64,000 bases of DNA from Ceratopteris richardii (taxonomy: Eukaryota; Streptophyta; Polypodiopsida; Polypodiales; Pteridaceae). Every line of letters begins with the position of its first letter. The first letter of the stretch is position 1. Positions 19,957 through 31,465 of this stretch are shown here, piece by piece. The stretch lies in NCBI GenBank assembly GCA_020310875.1, contig CM035417.1, forward strand, positions 111,835,452 through 111,899,451, written 5' to 3'. Under the pieces are notes generated by a model. The model saw nothing but the letters and a program-made list of their open reading frames with translations, was not told the DNA's origin and searched no databases. The position numbers and the translations under genes were made by a program.

Positions 19957-21590
19957 AACACTACATTTTTCCCAAAATATAGCCTTCTCAAACATGTTTA
20001 CAAGGTGCTTCAAGTTTAGGCAGAGATGACACCATTTTACATTTCTACAAGCATAGCAAACTAGCAAAATTCAGATGGCCAAAGCTTGCATGCCAAAGCT
20101 TTGCATTTGACAAAGCCTGAGAACCATGTATTGCACATGCTAAATCATTTATAGATTTTTTGTAGTCTATGAGCTTATACAACCCATGACATAAAATATC
20201 AGAAGTAATAATGACATGATCATTTGATAGATCATGAACTATACATCTGTCATCAACAAATTTCACAACCAAGCCAATCTTGGCTAAAGCTAAAATTGAT
20301 AACTGATTCTTCGTCATCTCTGGCACAAATAAAGCATCCTACAATGTAAAAAAACTACCATTAGCACTAGTTACAATGATCTTACCAACTCCCATGATAG
20401 GATAAGAGGATTTTTTCGAACATGGGATAGTATTCCCTATAGGGGTAGGCTTGAATGAAGTGAAGAAACTGTGCTACAAGGTGATATGTTTGTTGCCCCA
20501 CTAACAAAGTACCAAACACTTGAGTCTACTACAAACATACACTATTCATGAGAAGATGGGTCATATCTAAAAATAGTGGTAAATACCCATTTTTTATTCT
20601 GCAGAAGATTAGAAAACTCTGTTTTGGGTGTGGAGGCCTCTGCAACAACCATTCCAACCTCATTCTTCCTTGCCTCTTTAGCGGGTAATTTTAAACAACT
20701 CTTTATGAAATGATCATTTTCTTTACAGTATTTGCAAAACAATTTCTGCTTTTCTATATTCTTCTCGTTTGTTTCATCCTTCTTTGATTATGTTGAATTA
20801 GCAGACTTCTACTTACCAGTAGAAGAGCTCCATTTACATTTGCACTTTTGACTAGTTAGGAAAGCTTGATTCCTGACACACATAATGGATATGTTCTGCC
20901 TAGAGTGATCTTCATGCAACATAATAGATACTAGCTCCTCAAATGTTAAGGCATTTGGATTGCCTTTCATCATCAACCCAAGAGTAGAAGCAAAACTCTG
21001 ATATGAATCAAGAAGACTATTCAAAACATTCTACACAAGTGAACTATCAAGCAAGACTTCATCAACAGAAATCAATTGTTCCTTGAAATCTTTGATCTTT
21101 GTTAGAAAACTACCAATGGAATCTCCTTCATTCATGTAATCACTCTCCAACTCTTTTCGGAGGTAAGCAACATGAGCCTCATCCCTTGCTTGGTATAAAG
21201 TGGTAATTGTATTCCCAGCATCTTTAGCTATTTTCTAAGAGTGAATGTGATGAATAGTGGCATGTTTGTTGGCATGTTTGATAGACAAGGCTATCAATGC
21301 ATGTGCTTGAACATCTCTGCCATCCCAACAAATTTTCTCTACAGTAGGTGTAGTAGAAACCGCAACATGAACAGGAATCTAAAGAATATCATCGTCTTCA
21401 ATGTCATCTGCATCACCTTCAGCAACCGTGTTTCTAGGTGTAATAGGATGATTTTCAACACCTTGCATAATATTCCAGAGTCCTTTTGAAACCAGTACAT
21501 GATGGATCATATAAGCCTATATGGCTAATTGGTACTATCCAACTTATCCTCGATACCCAACATACGGAATACATCACTATTTTCAGCCAC
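19957..21590 (-). pseudogene. Copia A2 gag-protease-integrase N-terminal remnant
   Basis: The gag start codon position (21590-21588) reads GTG, where A3, A4 and A5 have ATG. Downstream on the minus strand are the UBN2-type gag body (20809-21024: SLLDSYQSFASTLGLMMKGN) and a CCHC knuckle (20542-20742: CKYCKENDHFIKSC, C-x2-C-x4-H-x4-C). The GAG-pre-integrase segment lies at 20045-20326 (KLWHASFGHLNFASLLCL). Reading frames change several times. It is cut at 19957 by complex D; the rest of integrase continues at 14043. Confidence 0.8.
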
Positions 21591-21932
21591 TGCCACTCAG
21601 TAAAATACCTCGATGTAGAAAAATGAATGTATCTCAAAAAGTTGAACAGAACTACCTTGTCAAATTATGCTAAACCTATAGCACACTTCGATATGCTTAT
21701 ACTGGAAACCGAAACACGTATATATCTTTGGCAAAAGAAGAACAAATTCCCTACACAACCATTGTGATAGTATGTTTGGAGGCTGCAACGAGCTCAGATC
21801 ATGATTTTGGCACCATAGAGCAAAGCAGTTCTGAAACGCCAATGACCCTCAGTATGCTCACCAAACTTCATGTGATTATGATACTGTGATTGGAGGAGTT
21901 TTGATGATGCCCTAGATGAATCCCAGGCCTAC

Positions 21933-21944
21933 TTTGATACCAAT
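21933..21944 (-). other. Primer-binding site of copia A2
   Basis: Minus strand TGGTATCAAAGT, 2 bp from the 5' LTR, corresponding to the 3' end of initiator tRNA-Met with two mismatches relative to TGGTATCAGAGC. Confidence 0.7.
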
Positions 21945-21946
21945 TG

Positions 21947-22173
21947 TTGGATTTTGAGGTCTACGGAAGCACACAAATGGCACAAGGAAGAAGAAGAAGC
22001 TTGGAGCATACCACACTATATTGAATGTATTACCACTAGAATGTACAAAGATAAGTGACCCGTTAGGGTTATAGGAATATATATAAGCCAAGGGTAAAAA
22101 CCTCCTAAAGAGGGAAAAAGTGCCTCAAGGGTCCTAGTGTGTTCATACACATCACTACCTAAATATATCAACA
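21947..22173 (-). repeat. 5' LTR of copia A2
   Basis: 227 bp, TGTTG...CAACA ends, family A LTR. Followed by the ACACT flank. Confidence 0.9.
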
Positions 22174-22848
22174 ACACTTCCATTGTGAATTGGCAAAGCA
22201 TATATCTCCATGTTCATGAAAAGAACATAGTTCCAAAGGTAGAAAAAATAATTATGATGAAACAATAATTATGTAAATGCTATTCTAAGGGTTTAACATT
22301 CCAAACCATGCTTTCATGTCATGTGGTCATTCTTAATGTTATCTAAGAACATGTGATAGGCAATGGTGATTGTGAGGGAAATGAAAGAATTGGGATACAT
22401 ATTTCATTTGAAAAAAGAAGATGGCAATCATGATGGAAATGATGAAATGTTTTCAAGTGATCTTTGTAATTTTTATGATATAAAATATTATATAAAAAAC
22501 TTTTGATTATTATTTTGATTATGGGTGGATGTGTGCATGGGATTTTTGTTGATGCACATAATGACTATCAATAAATTAGTTTTACTAAATAAATTAAAAC
22601 TATATTTTATTTTGATTAGAATTGTATATGACTCTTGCTTCTTGGTATGAACTAGTTTTTTTTATTGAATATCAAGATAATGTTTAGAATTCGGCATTAT
22701 TTCAATTGGATGTTCATATTTGTATGTGGATATATTGGGTGGTGTCCACGCATATATCTACTTTGTTTGGTGTAGATGGATGCGAAGAAATTGGTTAATT
22801 TTCACATATTGGTAGTTTCCTCATGTGTACACCTTGTTTGATGTCTGC
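22174..22848. other. AT-rich gene-free stretch
   Basis: No ORF or recognisable element. High A+T with short T-runs. Confidence 0.5.
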
Positions 22849-23440
22849 TTGGTAGCCAAGGATGCAGCCCAGGTAGTCAGACATGGAGCTTAAGAAAAAT
22901 GAGGCAAAGGGAACAAGGGAAAAAAGAGGGCCAAGGAGGACCGAGCCAACAAGGAAGCCAAAGTAGATCTGTTAATTAGCCCAACCAAATTTTTGAAGGC
23001 AAGTACCTTTAAAATAGGGATTATTATCACTACACCCCATTGTAAATCTCAATTTTTATTATTCAGACTCCATTCTATTCAAGCAAAAGAGGCATCAAGC
23101 TTGAGGAGTGCTAGAAGTGCCTAAGTATCAATTAATAATTTTTCAAGATCATTTAAGCCGCCAAATTATCTTAGGAAACTAATTTTTCACTAGGCTAGAC
23201 ACTAGGTTTGAACAATTCCAAAACTAAGCAAAAACTATAAAAGGAGCTAGAGAGCTCACTTTTGAGTTTGTATTTTTTGAGGAAACTTTGTGTGAAGAGC
23301 ACATAAATAAAATATTATATTTTTCATCTCTTTTTCTTACCTTGTATGAGCATTTGTATTTATGTGTGTGCATTTTGTTGTGCTTATTACGTGCACAATT
23401 TTTGTTTCACTTGCTCATGGTAGTCATACCTAAAAGAAGT
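22849..23440 (+). repeat. LTR/promoter-like repeat, copy 1
   Basis: Shares a same-orientation block with 53973-54560, starting TTGGTAGCCAAGGA and continuing through GAGGGCCAAGGAGGA. It keeps CTATAAAAGGAGCTAGAGA-like TATA wording (about 23237-23255), then CTCACTTTTGAGTTTG and CTTACCTTGTATG. The order of motifs suggests the U3-R part of an LTR. No TG...CA ends or TSD were found. Confidence 0.6.
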
Positions 23441-23823
23441 TGTAGAAGCTTGGATAGGTTGTGAAAGGTGAGTTGCAAAGTGGTGAAGTTGATCCACAAA
23501 ACTAGCATAGGACCAGCCCTAGCTCTTTGGAGATGTAAAGTAGACATTGGAAGCTTTTGCTTAGTACAATAAAACCCAATAGGTACTTTGGAACATCAAC
23601 AAGAACAAGTTGATGCAAAATAGATAACTTGCACCATGACTAGCTCACAAGAACCTTTTAGAAATGGATGGAAGTTATGACTTCAAACATTTAAAGCAGC
23701 GAGCATAGTAACAATTGGAAAACTTCCTCTTATGGGGATGTTATACATAGAGTTGTCTTGATATTAAGCATAAAATCCTTAATTTATATGAATTATACAA
23801 GGAGCAAACACCTTAACCACATC
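23441..23823. other. Gene-free stretch before copia A3
   Basis: Nothing recognisable; it may be internal sequence of the element whose LTR-like repeat ends at 23440. Confidence 0.4.
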
Positions 23824-24052
23824 TGTTGATATATTTAGGTAGTGATGTGTGTGAACACTCTAGTACCGTTGGGGCACTTTTTTCCTTCTCTAGGAGGTTT
23901 TTTCCCTGGCTTGTACATACATTTATTTCCCTAAGGATCTACTTATCTTTGTACATTCTAGTGGTAATACATTCAGTATTGTGTATTGTGCTCCAAGCTT
24001 CTTCTTCTTGCTTGTGTTGTTTGTGTGCTTTTGTAGACGTCTGGCTCCAACA
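23824..24052 (+). repeat. 5' LTR of copia A3
   Basis: 229 bp, starts TGTTGATATATTTAGGTAG and ends GTCTGGCTCCAACA. Confidence 0.92.
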
Positions 24053-24054
24053 AT

Positions 24055-24066
24055 TGGTATCAAAGC
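24055..24066 (+). other. Primer-binding site of copia A3
   Basis: TGGTATCAAAGC, 2 bp after the 5' LTR, one mismatch to the initiator tRNA-Met type site TGGTATCAGAGC. Confidence 0.8.
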
Positions 24067-24407
24067 AAGTTGCCACTTCATCTAGGGCATTTTCTACACT
24101 TCTCTGGTTGTAGGCTCAGAATCGCACAAAATTTGGTAAGCATACTCAAGGTATTTCAGATATCAAAACAACTTTGTTCTATGGTGCCGAAATTGAATTA
24201 TGAGCTCATTTCGGCCTCTGAACACACTATCGTAGTGCTTGTGTAGGCTATTTCATCTTTTTATGCCAAAGATATATACCAGTTTTGGTTCACCATTATA
24301 AGCATCTCAAAGTCTGCTACAAGTCTAATAGAACTCGTTTGGGTAGTTATGTTCAATGTTTTGAGATACAATCATTTTTCTACATCAAGATATTTTAATG
24401 AGTGGCC

Positions 24408-25390
24408 ATGGATGAAAGTAGTGATGTATTTCATATGTTGGTTATTGAGGATAAGTTGGATGGTATGAATTACCGATTCTAGGCTTATATGATGCATCAT
24501 GTATTGGTCGCAAAAGGACTATGGAATATTGTGCAGGGTGTTGAAAGACATCTTGTTACACCTACAAATATAGGTACTAAAAATATAGGTGCTAGAGCTG
24601 ATGGAGATGGTGTGCAAGATGTTGATATCCTACGTATTCTTGATCATACTACTATTGTTGTTGCACCTACTACAAAGAAAATTCGTTGGGATGGTAGAGA
24701 TGCTCAGGCACATGCATTGATAGCTTTGTCGGTCAAACATGCCATTATTCCTCACATTCGCTCTTGTCGAATAGCTAAGGATGCTTGGGATACAGTTACC
24801 ACATTCTACCAGGCTAGAAATGAGGCTCGTGTTGCTTACCTCCAAAAGAAATTGGAGAGCGAGCACATGAATGAAGGTGATTCTATGGACAGCTTTCTCA
24901 TAAAGATCAAGGATTTGAAAGAACAATTGATTTCTCTTGATGAAGCTATACCAGATACCTCACTTATGCAGGCCGTTCTGAATGGTCTTCTTGACTCATA
25001 TCAGAGTTTTGCTTTTACTCTTCATTTGATGATGAAAGGAATCCAAATTCCTTGTCATTTGAGGAGTTAGTCTCTGTTCTGTTGCACGAAGATCAGTCTA
25101 GGCAAAACAGGTCCATCATGCGTGTTGTAGATCAAGCTTTCCTAGCTAGTCAGAAGGGCAAAGGTAAATGGAGCTCTTCTACAAATAATAAGAAGTCTGC
25201 AAATGCTGCACATTCAAAGAAGAAAGATAAAAATGAGAAGAAATCAAAAAAGCAGAAATTGTTTTGCAAATACTATAAAGCAAATGATCATGTCATTAAG
25301 AGCTGTCTAAAACTGGTAGCTAAAGAGGAAAACAAGAAAGAGGCCAGAATGGTTGCTCCAAAAGGCCTCTACACCAAAAGAAAAGACTAG
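24408..25390 (+). pseudogene. Copia A3 gag
   Basis: ATG at 24408 (MDESSDVF) begins the gag. An in-frame TAG at 24480-24482 replaces the Trp codon of the conserved W-A-Y-M-M segment, and a frameshift lies at about 25040-25070. The body (24489-25070) carries VLVAKGLWNIVQGVE, IRSCRIAKDAWDTVTTFYQA and MNEGDSMDSFLIKIKDLKEQ, typical of the UBN2/Retrotran_gag_2 fold. The nucleocapsid-like part (25052-25390) is Lys/Ser rich, with a knuckle reading CKYYKANDHVIKSC whose second Cys is Tyr. Gag would package element RNA. Confidence 0.85.
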
Positions 25391-26990
25391 TAATCTTGTG
25401 CAGGATGAAGAATGGGTGTTTACTATTGTTTGCAATTTTGGCCCATCTTCTCATGAGCACTACATGTCTGTAGTAGACTTAGATGTTTGGTACTTTGATA
25501 GTGGGGTGACCAAACATATTACCTCACAGCATAGTTTCTTCTCTTCACTCGAGCCTACCCCTATAGGGAATACTGTTACATGCACCATCAACTCCTTCTA
25601 TCCTATTATCGGAGTTGGTAAGATCATTTTGACTACAGTTGATGGTAGTTCTTTCACTTTGTGAGATGCTTTATTTGTGCCAGGGATCAACCAAAATCTA
25701 TTATCAGTTTTTGCATTAGCCAAGATCGACTTGGTTGTGAAATTTGTTGATGACATATGTACAGTCCATAATCTGTCAAATGGTGATGTCATTATTACGT
25801 CTGGCATTTTATGTCATGGGTTGTATAAGCGCATAGACTATGAAAGATCTATGAATGATTTGACATGTGCAGTACATGGTTCTCAGGCTATGTCAGATGC
25901 AAAGCTTTGGCATGCACGCTTTGTTCATCTAAATTTTGCGAGATTGCTATGCCTACAGAAATCTGAAATGATGTGCTCTGTGCCCAAAATTGAGGCACCT
26001 CGAAAACATGTTTGTGAAGGCTGTATTTTGGGCAAAATGCAGCATTCCTCCTTTCCAAAAGATGGTTCAGTTCGGGTTACTAAGAAATTGCAGCTTGTAC
26101 ATAGTGATGTCTATGGTCCTAAGCAGACACCTTCTTTTTGAAAATATCTTTACTTCATGACTTTCATCAATGATTTTTCTATGCATGCATGGGTATATCC
26201 ATTGAAGGCAAAGTTTGAAGTGTTTGTGAGCTTCAAGCAGTTTCTAGTTTTGGCTGAAAATCTATTAGCATGTAAAATGGGCACCCTCCATTCTGATCAA
26301 GGGAGGGGGATATAAGTCTTTTGACTTTAATGCATTTCCCATTGAACGTGGGATATAACATCAGTGTACAATGCCATATATACCTCAACAGAATGGGGTT
26401 GCTGAACCAAAGAATAGATCGCTCATGGAGATGGAGAGGTCTATCGTCAACAGTGAGGCTTTACCACATAGTTTCTGGCTTGAGGTTGTCATGTGTGCAA
26501 CATATGTACTTAATAGGTGTCCCACTAAAGCATTTTAGTCTATCACTCCATATGAGGCTTGGCATGGTTGGAAGCCATCTGTTGCTCATCTGCGTGTTTT
26601 TGGTTGTTGGGCATATGCATTAGTGCTTCAAGAACATTGCAAAAAATTGGATGATAAAGTAGTAAGATGTATTTTTGTTGGATACATTTTTGAAAGCAAA
26701 GGCTATTATCTGTATCATTCACAGACTAAATGCATTCTCATTAGCCATGATGTTGTTTTTGTGGAAGATGCTATTCAGCCCTTAATTTCATGTACTAAGG
26801 AGACATCTGTTAGCTCGAAATATATGTATAATACTTTGCTGCCTCTTTTTATAGGTGGACAGTCTAGTGTTGGTCCTAGTGAGGCAACTTCTTAGCCTTT
26901 GCAAGTTTCATGTGATCATGTAGATCATTCCATTTCTGATCCAGTTTTACATGATGCACTTGTTGATGAAAGAGTTGATATTGAGTAGGC
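25353..26990 (+). pseudogene. Copia A3 protease and integrase
   Basis: The protease site reads VWYFDSGVTKHIT (D-S-G) at about 25488-25526. A TGA near 25662 interrupts the frame before the GAG-pre-integrase segment (25677-26141). That segment has H/C ligands in KLWHARFVHLNFARLL and HVCEGCILGKMQ, then LVHSDVYGP with the first catalytic Asp. A TGA follows at 26139-26141 (Gly codon in other copies). Later pieces give a damaged second Asp region, PQQNG-like text near 26385 and the C-terminal FVGYIFESKGYYLYH segment (26623-26895). Non-functional. Confidence 0.8.
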
Positions 26991-26997
26991 AAAAACT

Positions 26998-28676
26998 ATG
27001 CCAAAATGGTTGGTGCAGACTTTGCATGAAAACAAATTAGATGCACCTCTATCATATCTTACTCCGTCAGGCTCTCATAGAGCCTCTTTTGCATCAGATT
27101 GCTATGTTATGGCTGCCTCTAGTCTCTGTGATAAGATGGGACCTGTTTCATTTGATAAAGCACAAAATTCAAAACATTGGATGGCTGCAATGCAATCTGA
27201 ATATGTTGTTATCATGAAAACTGGTACATGGCCTTTATGTCACTTGAGTCCTCGCAAGAAGGCCATTGGCACTAAGTGGGTATACAAGCTAAAGTGCAAA
27301 CCTGATGGAACAGTTGACAGGTATAAGGCTATGCTTGTTGCAAAATGTTATGCGCAACAAAGAGGCATTGATTTTGATGAAACCTTTGCTCGTACTTGCC
27401 GAATGACTATTGTTCGTAGCATATGTGCACTTGTAGCTCATCATGGTTGGAATGTACATCACTTGGACATTAAAACAATATTTTTGAATGGTGAATTGCA
27501 TGAAGAAGTGTATGTTTCTCAGCCCCATGGCTTTGTGCAAAAAGGGCATGAAAAGTAGGTGTGAAGGTTAAACAAGGCATTATATGGTTTAAAGCAAGCA
27601 CCACGTGCTTCGTATGAAAGGATACATGCCTATCTGATTGCACATGGTTTTGAGAACAATCCAGCTGAAAGCACCTTATATGTTAAGTGTGTTAATGATG
27701 TGCTTCTGATCATTTTGCTATATGTTGATGACATGCTGCTCACCCGTCCTCATGACATGCATATTGCTGATTTTTAGGCTGATTTGCATGCCTCATTTGA
27801 GATATCTGATTTGGGGCATTTGCATAACTATTTAGGCATTTAGTTTATGCAAGTTGATGGTGGAATGGCTTTTTGTCAAACGAAATATATTGACACATTA
27901 TTGCAGTGTTTTGGCCTTGAAGAATGTAATCTTATTGCCACTCCTATGGAGAGATGCTTACGATTGAGTCTTCATGATGCTAGAGATGCATTTGATGTTG
28001 TTCTCTATCAACAGTCTGTTGGATGCTTGATTTACTTATGCATTGCTCAGCCAAATATTCAGTTTGTTGTCTCATAGATGAGCAAGTTTATGCATTGCCT
28101 AGGTGTCAAGCATTGGCAGGCGGTTAAGCATATCTTTCGCTACTTAAGTGGTATCGAGTACTTGGATTGTTTACTCCCAAGGGGGGATCACTACCGCCAG
28201 ATTTGCATGCTTTTTTTTATAGTGATTGGGCTAGTTTCTATGACACTCGTGTGTCCACTAGTGGCTTTTGCTTCATGCTTGGTAGCTCATGTATATCTTG
28301 GTTGAGCAAGAAGTATCCTACTATAGCTACTTCCAATTGTGAGGCTGAGTATAGGACAACTTTCACAACGACTGTTGAGTGTGTATGGCTCAGACGCCTC
28401 ATAGCGGATTTGGGTGTTGGTGAGTCTTCTACCACCACCATCTTCACTGACAGTCAAAGTGCATTGGAGGTTGCAAGGAACCCTATGTTCCATGCTCGCA
28501 CTAAGCACATTGAGGTGCATTATCATTATATCAAGGAGAGGTTCTCTGCTCGGGAGATTAGCTTGGCATATGTGCCCATGCACGAGAATATTGCTGACCT
28601 TTTTACGAAGGCTCTACCTGAGGAGAAGTTTGAAGCTTTCCGCAAAGCTTTGCACTTACTTCCTTTTACGGATTGA
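26998..28676 (+). pseudogene. Copia A3 reverse transcriptase and RNase H
   Basis: RVT_2 begins at about 27135 (NSKHWMAAMQSEY, KKAIGTKWVYKLKCKPDG, RGIDFDETFARTCRM, HHLDIKTIFLNGELHEEVYV). It continues past a TAG at 27556-27558 to an intact YVDDMLL box near 27720. More stops occur near 27776, 27841 and 28075. The RNase H piece (28167-28676) is open for 169 codons: FYDTRVSTSGFCF, SWLSKKYPTIATSNCEAEY, HARTKHIEVHYHYIKERF, ADLFTKALPEEKFE. It would have made the cDNA. Confidence 0.85.
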
Positions 28677-28738
28677 TTCCCCATAGCTTGCCACTTCCTT
28701 ATACATGAGTGCCAGCTCCTTGTTCACCACATCACTCC

Positions 28739-28749
28739 GAGGGGGGATT
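28739..28749 (+). other. Polypurine tract of copia A3
   Basis: GAGGGGGGATT directly before the 3' LTR, the expected priming site for plus-strand DNA. Confidence 0.75.
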
Positions 28750-28954
28750 TGTTGATATATTTAGGTAGTGATGTGTGTGAACACTCTAGGACCGCGAGGG
28801 TACTTTTTTCCCTCTTTAGGAGGTTTTTTCTCCCCGGCGTGTATATATGCTTTTTGCCCTAATGAGCTACTTATCTTTGTACATTCTACTGGTAATACAT
28901 TCAGTATTGTGTGTTGTGCTCCAAGCTTCTTCTTATTCCTTGTGCTGTTTGCAT
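28750..28954 (+). repeat. 3' LTR of copia A3, truncated
   Basis: Starts TGTTGATATATTTAGGTAG; family similarity stops after GTGCTGTTTGCATG, so the terminal ...CTCCAACA is lost. Confidence 0.88.
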
Positions 28955-29084
28955 GAAAACGAGGGAAAAAGCAAAAGTTTGTCTATATCTCCTTCACCTA
29001 AAACACATTCTAATGATTTTATAAAATCCAACCCTAGACATTCATTAAGAACATCAAATAGGATTTAAACGCAACCTTTACAAT

Positions 29085-29823
29085 GTTTTGGTGTGATCAA
29101 TATGGTCATAAATTTTGGATTTATAGGGAATATGAAGATACAAGAAGATGAAAACTAGTGATTGAAAATGAGAGGAAAATTTGTAATTATGAGGACCTAT
29201 CACCTTTAAAATTAAATTTAGGAAGGGGTGGAATGAAGGAACTATTAAAGCAGACCCAAACCAACTAAATTCATATGAAGAAAGTCAAAAATTATGGAAA
29301 CCTAACATACATATGAACATTAAAACAAATGAACAAATGCATGATGAGTCATTTAATTGAACTAATGGAAGAAATCAACAGCACAAAAACAATGGAAGAA
29401 ACTCAAAATTTTGAATCAATCATAGAAGAACAATTGGAAATAAATCTAAGTGTATTTGATCATGAAATACAAATAGGAGCAAGGAAACTTGAAGATTTAG
29501 AGATTTCATTTGATTCAATCCTTCTTACTAATGGGAAATTTTTTTACCAAGAAAAAGTTAGAGAACTACAAACCCAATTGAACAAACATGAAAACAATCA
29601 AATTAAACAAGAAAAGACCAAGCAAAGTATAGCTATGAATAGAAATTATAAAAAACAAACAAATGAAACAGAGAAATAACTTCTTGATGATATTATTAAT
29701 AAACTTGAGAACAATATGAACATAAATTCAAAGAAGTCTAAACCTTTAAAATTGAACAAGAAGACTAAGAATTTACCATTGCAAAAAATAGAAGAAATGA
29801 TAAAACACCAACTTGACGAGAAA
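29085..29823 (+). pseudogene. Unidentified Lys/Glu/Asn-rich coiled-coil coding remnant
   Basis: After the truncated A3 LTR the plus strand has a coding-like stretch, including one open 116-codon piece (29329-29679). That piece is rich in E, K, N and Q with heptad-like spacing (IELMEEINSTKTMEETQNF; KVRELQTQLNKHENNQIKQE). The same frame continues after a TAA at about 29677-29679 with LLDDIINKLENNMNIN to a stop near 29823. Upstream (about 29085-29280) another frame reads FWCDQYGHKFWIYREYED, reminiscent of a degenerate zinc knuckle. It could be gag of another retroelement. I do not recognise the family. Confidence 0.35.
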
Positions 29824-29829
29824 TGATGA

Positions 29830-31240
29830 ATCGAATTGAACATAAAATATAACTATTATAGATTACTATGGTTTTGTCTTTTTTATGAAAAATTTTGATG
29901 AAAAGTTTTTATAAAACACTTACTAAGATATTTTAAGAAGCTATTTTGTATATGAGAAAGATAAAAAATGATGAGAATACAAAACACAAAAAGTTGAAGC
30001 CAAATGAATCAGTTTTAATCTTGATTTTGTTTAGTTAATGTTTATAAAATTTCTTTTTATGCATTTGATGATTATACGTGTACAAAATTCTGATATGTAA
30101 GGAAAATTATTAAAATGATAGACAAGGAAAATTAGAAATTGAAGTAGGAATGTGTGTGAGATGAACATAGGAATTAGGGAACCCTATGGCTATCATAAGG
30201 CTAGAAGAGGGAACACTTGACTTCCAACTCCTAGTAGAAGTAAGCTTATTTTATATAGGCAGGCTATCTTAATTTCTAAACCATTTAGCTAATGAGATCC
30301 TAGTTCCCACTATAGCATGCCTCTAGAACCCCTCCTCTGAATAGGGATTAAGCCTTTTCCCTCCAACAAAAAGTTGTGAAGAAAGAAAAAATAGATACAT
30401 AAATCAGTACATTAATGGTTGTTGCAACATAATAAAAGAAAAAGAAAAATATGAGAAAAAGAAAAATAAGAAAAGGAAGAAAAACAAAAGAAGAAAGAAA
30501 AATGAAAAAGTTATTATGAATCAGTTGTGGTCCCGAAACCACTTCTGAAATGTATTGTGGGAAATGTGAGGTGGATGTATGTTATAGAATAATTAGTTAG
30601 ATACATCTTATGGCAAGTGGCTCAGAGATGACTAATAGAAAACGTATATAAAATAAAATTTACTTTTGAAGAGGGTCAATAGAAGAGAAATTACCATGAA
30701 TACCTGAATGACTTCTATAGGATTTTCTAAATCTTGTTTTCAAATTCATGCATTGAAAGAAAAAGTTTGTAATTCAAGCTTGTATGATTTTAAAAATTTT
30801 CTTTACTATTAGAAGTTGTACTTGCCTTTAGGAGCATGTTTTATATATCGTTTAAAAATAATCCAAGAAACATTTCCAAAAGAATTTGATATTGCCATCT
30901 ATGATATTCAGGTATGGCCCATCAAGGACGATGTGCAAGTTTGGTGGAATTGAATGTTTGAGAGATTCTCTCTCCTTTTTAGTTCATGAGAGATGGCAAA
31001 AATGTTATGCTTCAAAGATTTAAACTTTTTGGTTTTTCATGTTTTGATTTATTCCAAGTTTTGCTTTTCGTGATGATACAATTTGAAGAGACTTGAAGAT
31101 CCCATGAAGATGTACCTACAAAAGAAAAAATTAGAGATAAAATAAAATAATAGAAAAGTGTGTGTTCATTCTGTCTATTTTGCATCCTTAATGATTGTGG
31201 GTGATTGTGATGCTTCATATGAATGGACATCTATGTGTAT
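29830..31240. other. AT-rich gene-free stretch before copia A4
   Basis: No supported coding content. It includes an A-rich GAAAAAG-type low-complexity tract at about 30425-30515 and otherwise plain AT-rich sequence. The A4 target duplication TGTAT is at 31236-31240. Confidence 0.5.
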
Positions 31241-31465
31241 TGTTGGAGAGAGACATCTGCGGAAGCACGTGAACAACACAAGGAAGAAGAAGAAGCTTGG
31301 AGCACAACACACAATACTAAATGTATTTCTAGAGAATGTACAAAGATAAGTAGCCCATTAGGGTAATAGGCATATATGCAAGCTAGTGGAAAAAACCTCC
31401 TAAAGAGGAAAAAAATTTCCCCGGCAATCCTATTGCGTTCACACACATCACTATCCTAATATATC
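31241..31465 (-). repeat. 3' LTR of copia A4
   Basis: About 225 bp, family A LTR. A small deletion removes the usual AACAAAT at the junction with internal sequence (ATATATCCCCCC), so the inner boundary is approximate. Confidence 0.88.

Larger units (their letters stand above)
11127..22173 (-). mobile_element. Copia family A, copy A2, carrying nested elements
   Basis: Both LTRs are present (11127-11360 and 21947-22173), with PBS beside the right one. Flanking 5 bp repeats ACGCT (11122-11126) and ACACT (22174-22178) differ by one G/A transition. Removing the D complex (14049-19951) leaves about 5.1 kb in the order gag, PR, IN, RT, RNase H on the minus strand. All coding parts are decayed; the gag start is a GTG instead of ATG at 21590-21588. 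Confidence 0.9.
23824..28954 (+). mobile_element. Copia family A, copy A3, plus strand
   Basis: 5' LTR, PBS, gag-pol remnant, polypurine tract and a 3' LTR truncated at about 28954 (last ~25 bp missing), so the TSD cannot be tested; the left flank is ACATC. Domain order is gag, protease, integrase, RT, RNase H, which defines Ty1/copia. Several stops and frameshifts disable the coding region. Confidence 0.92.
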
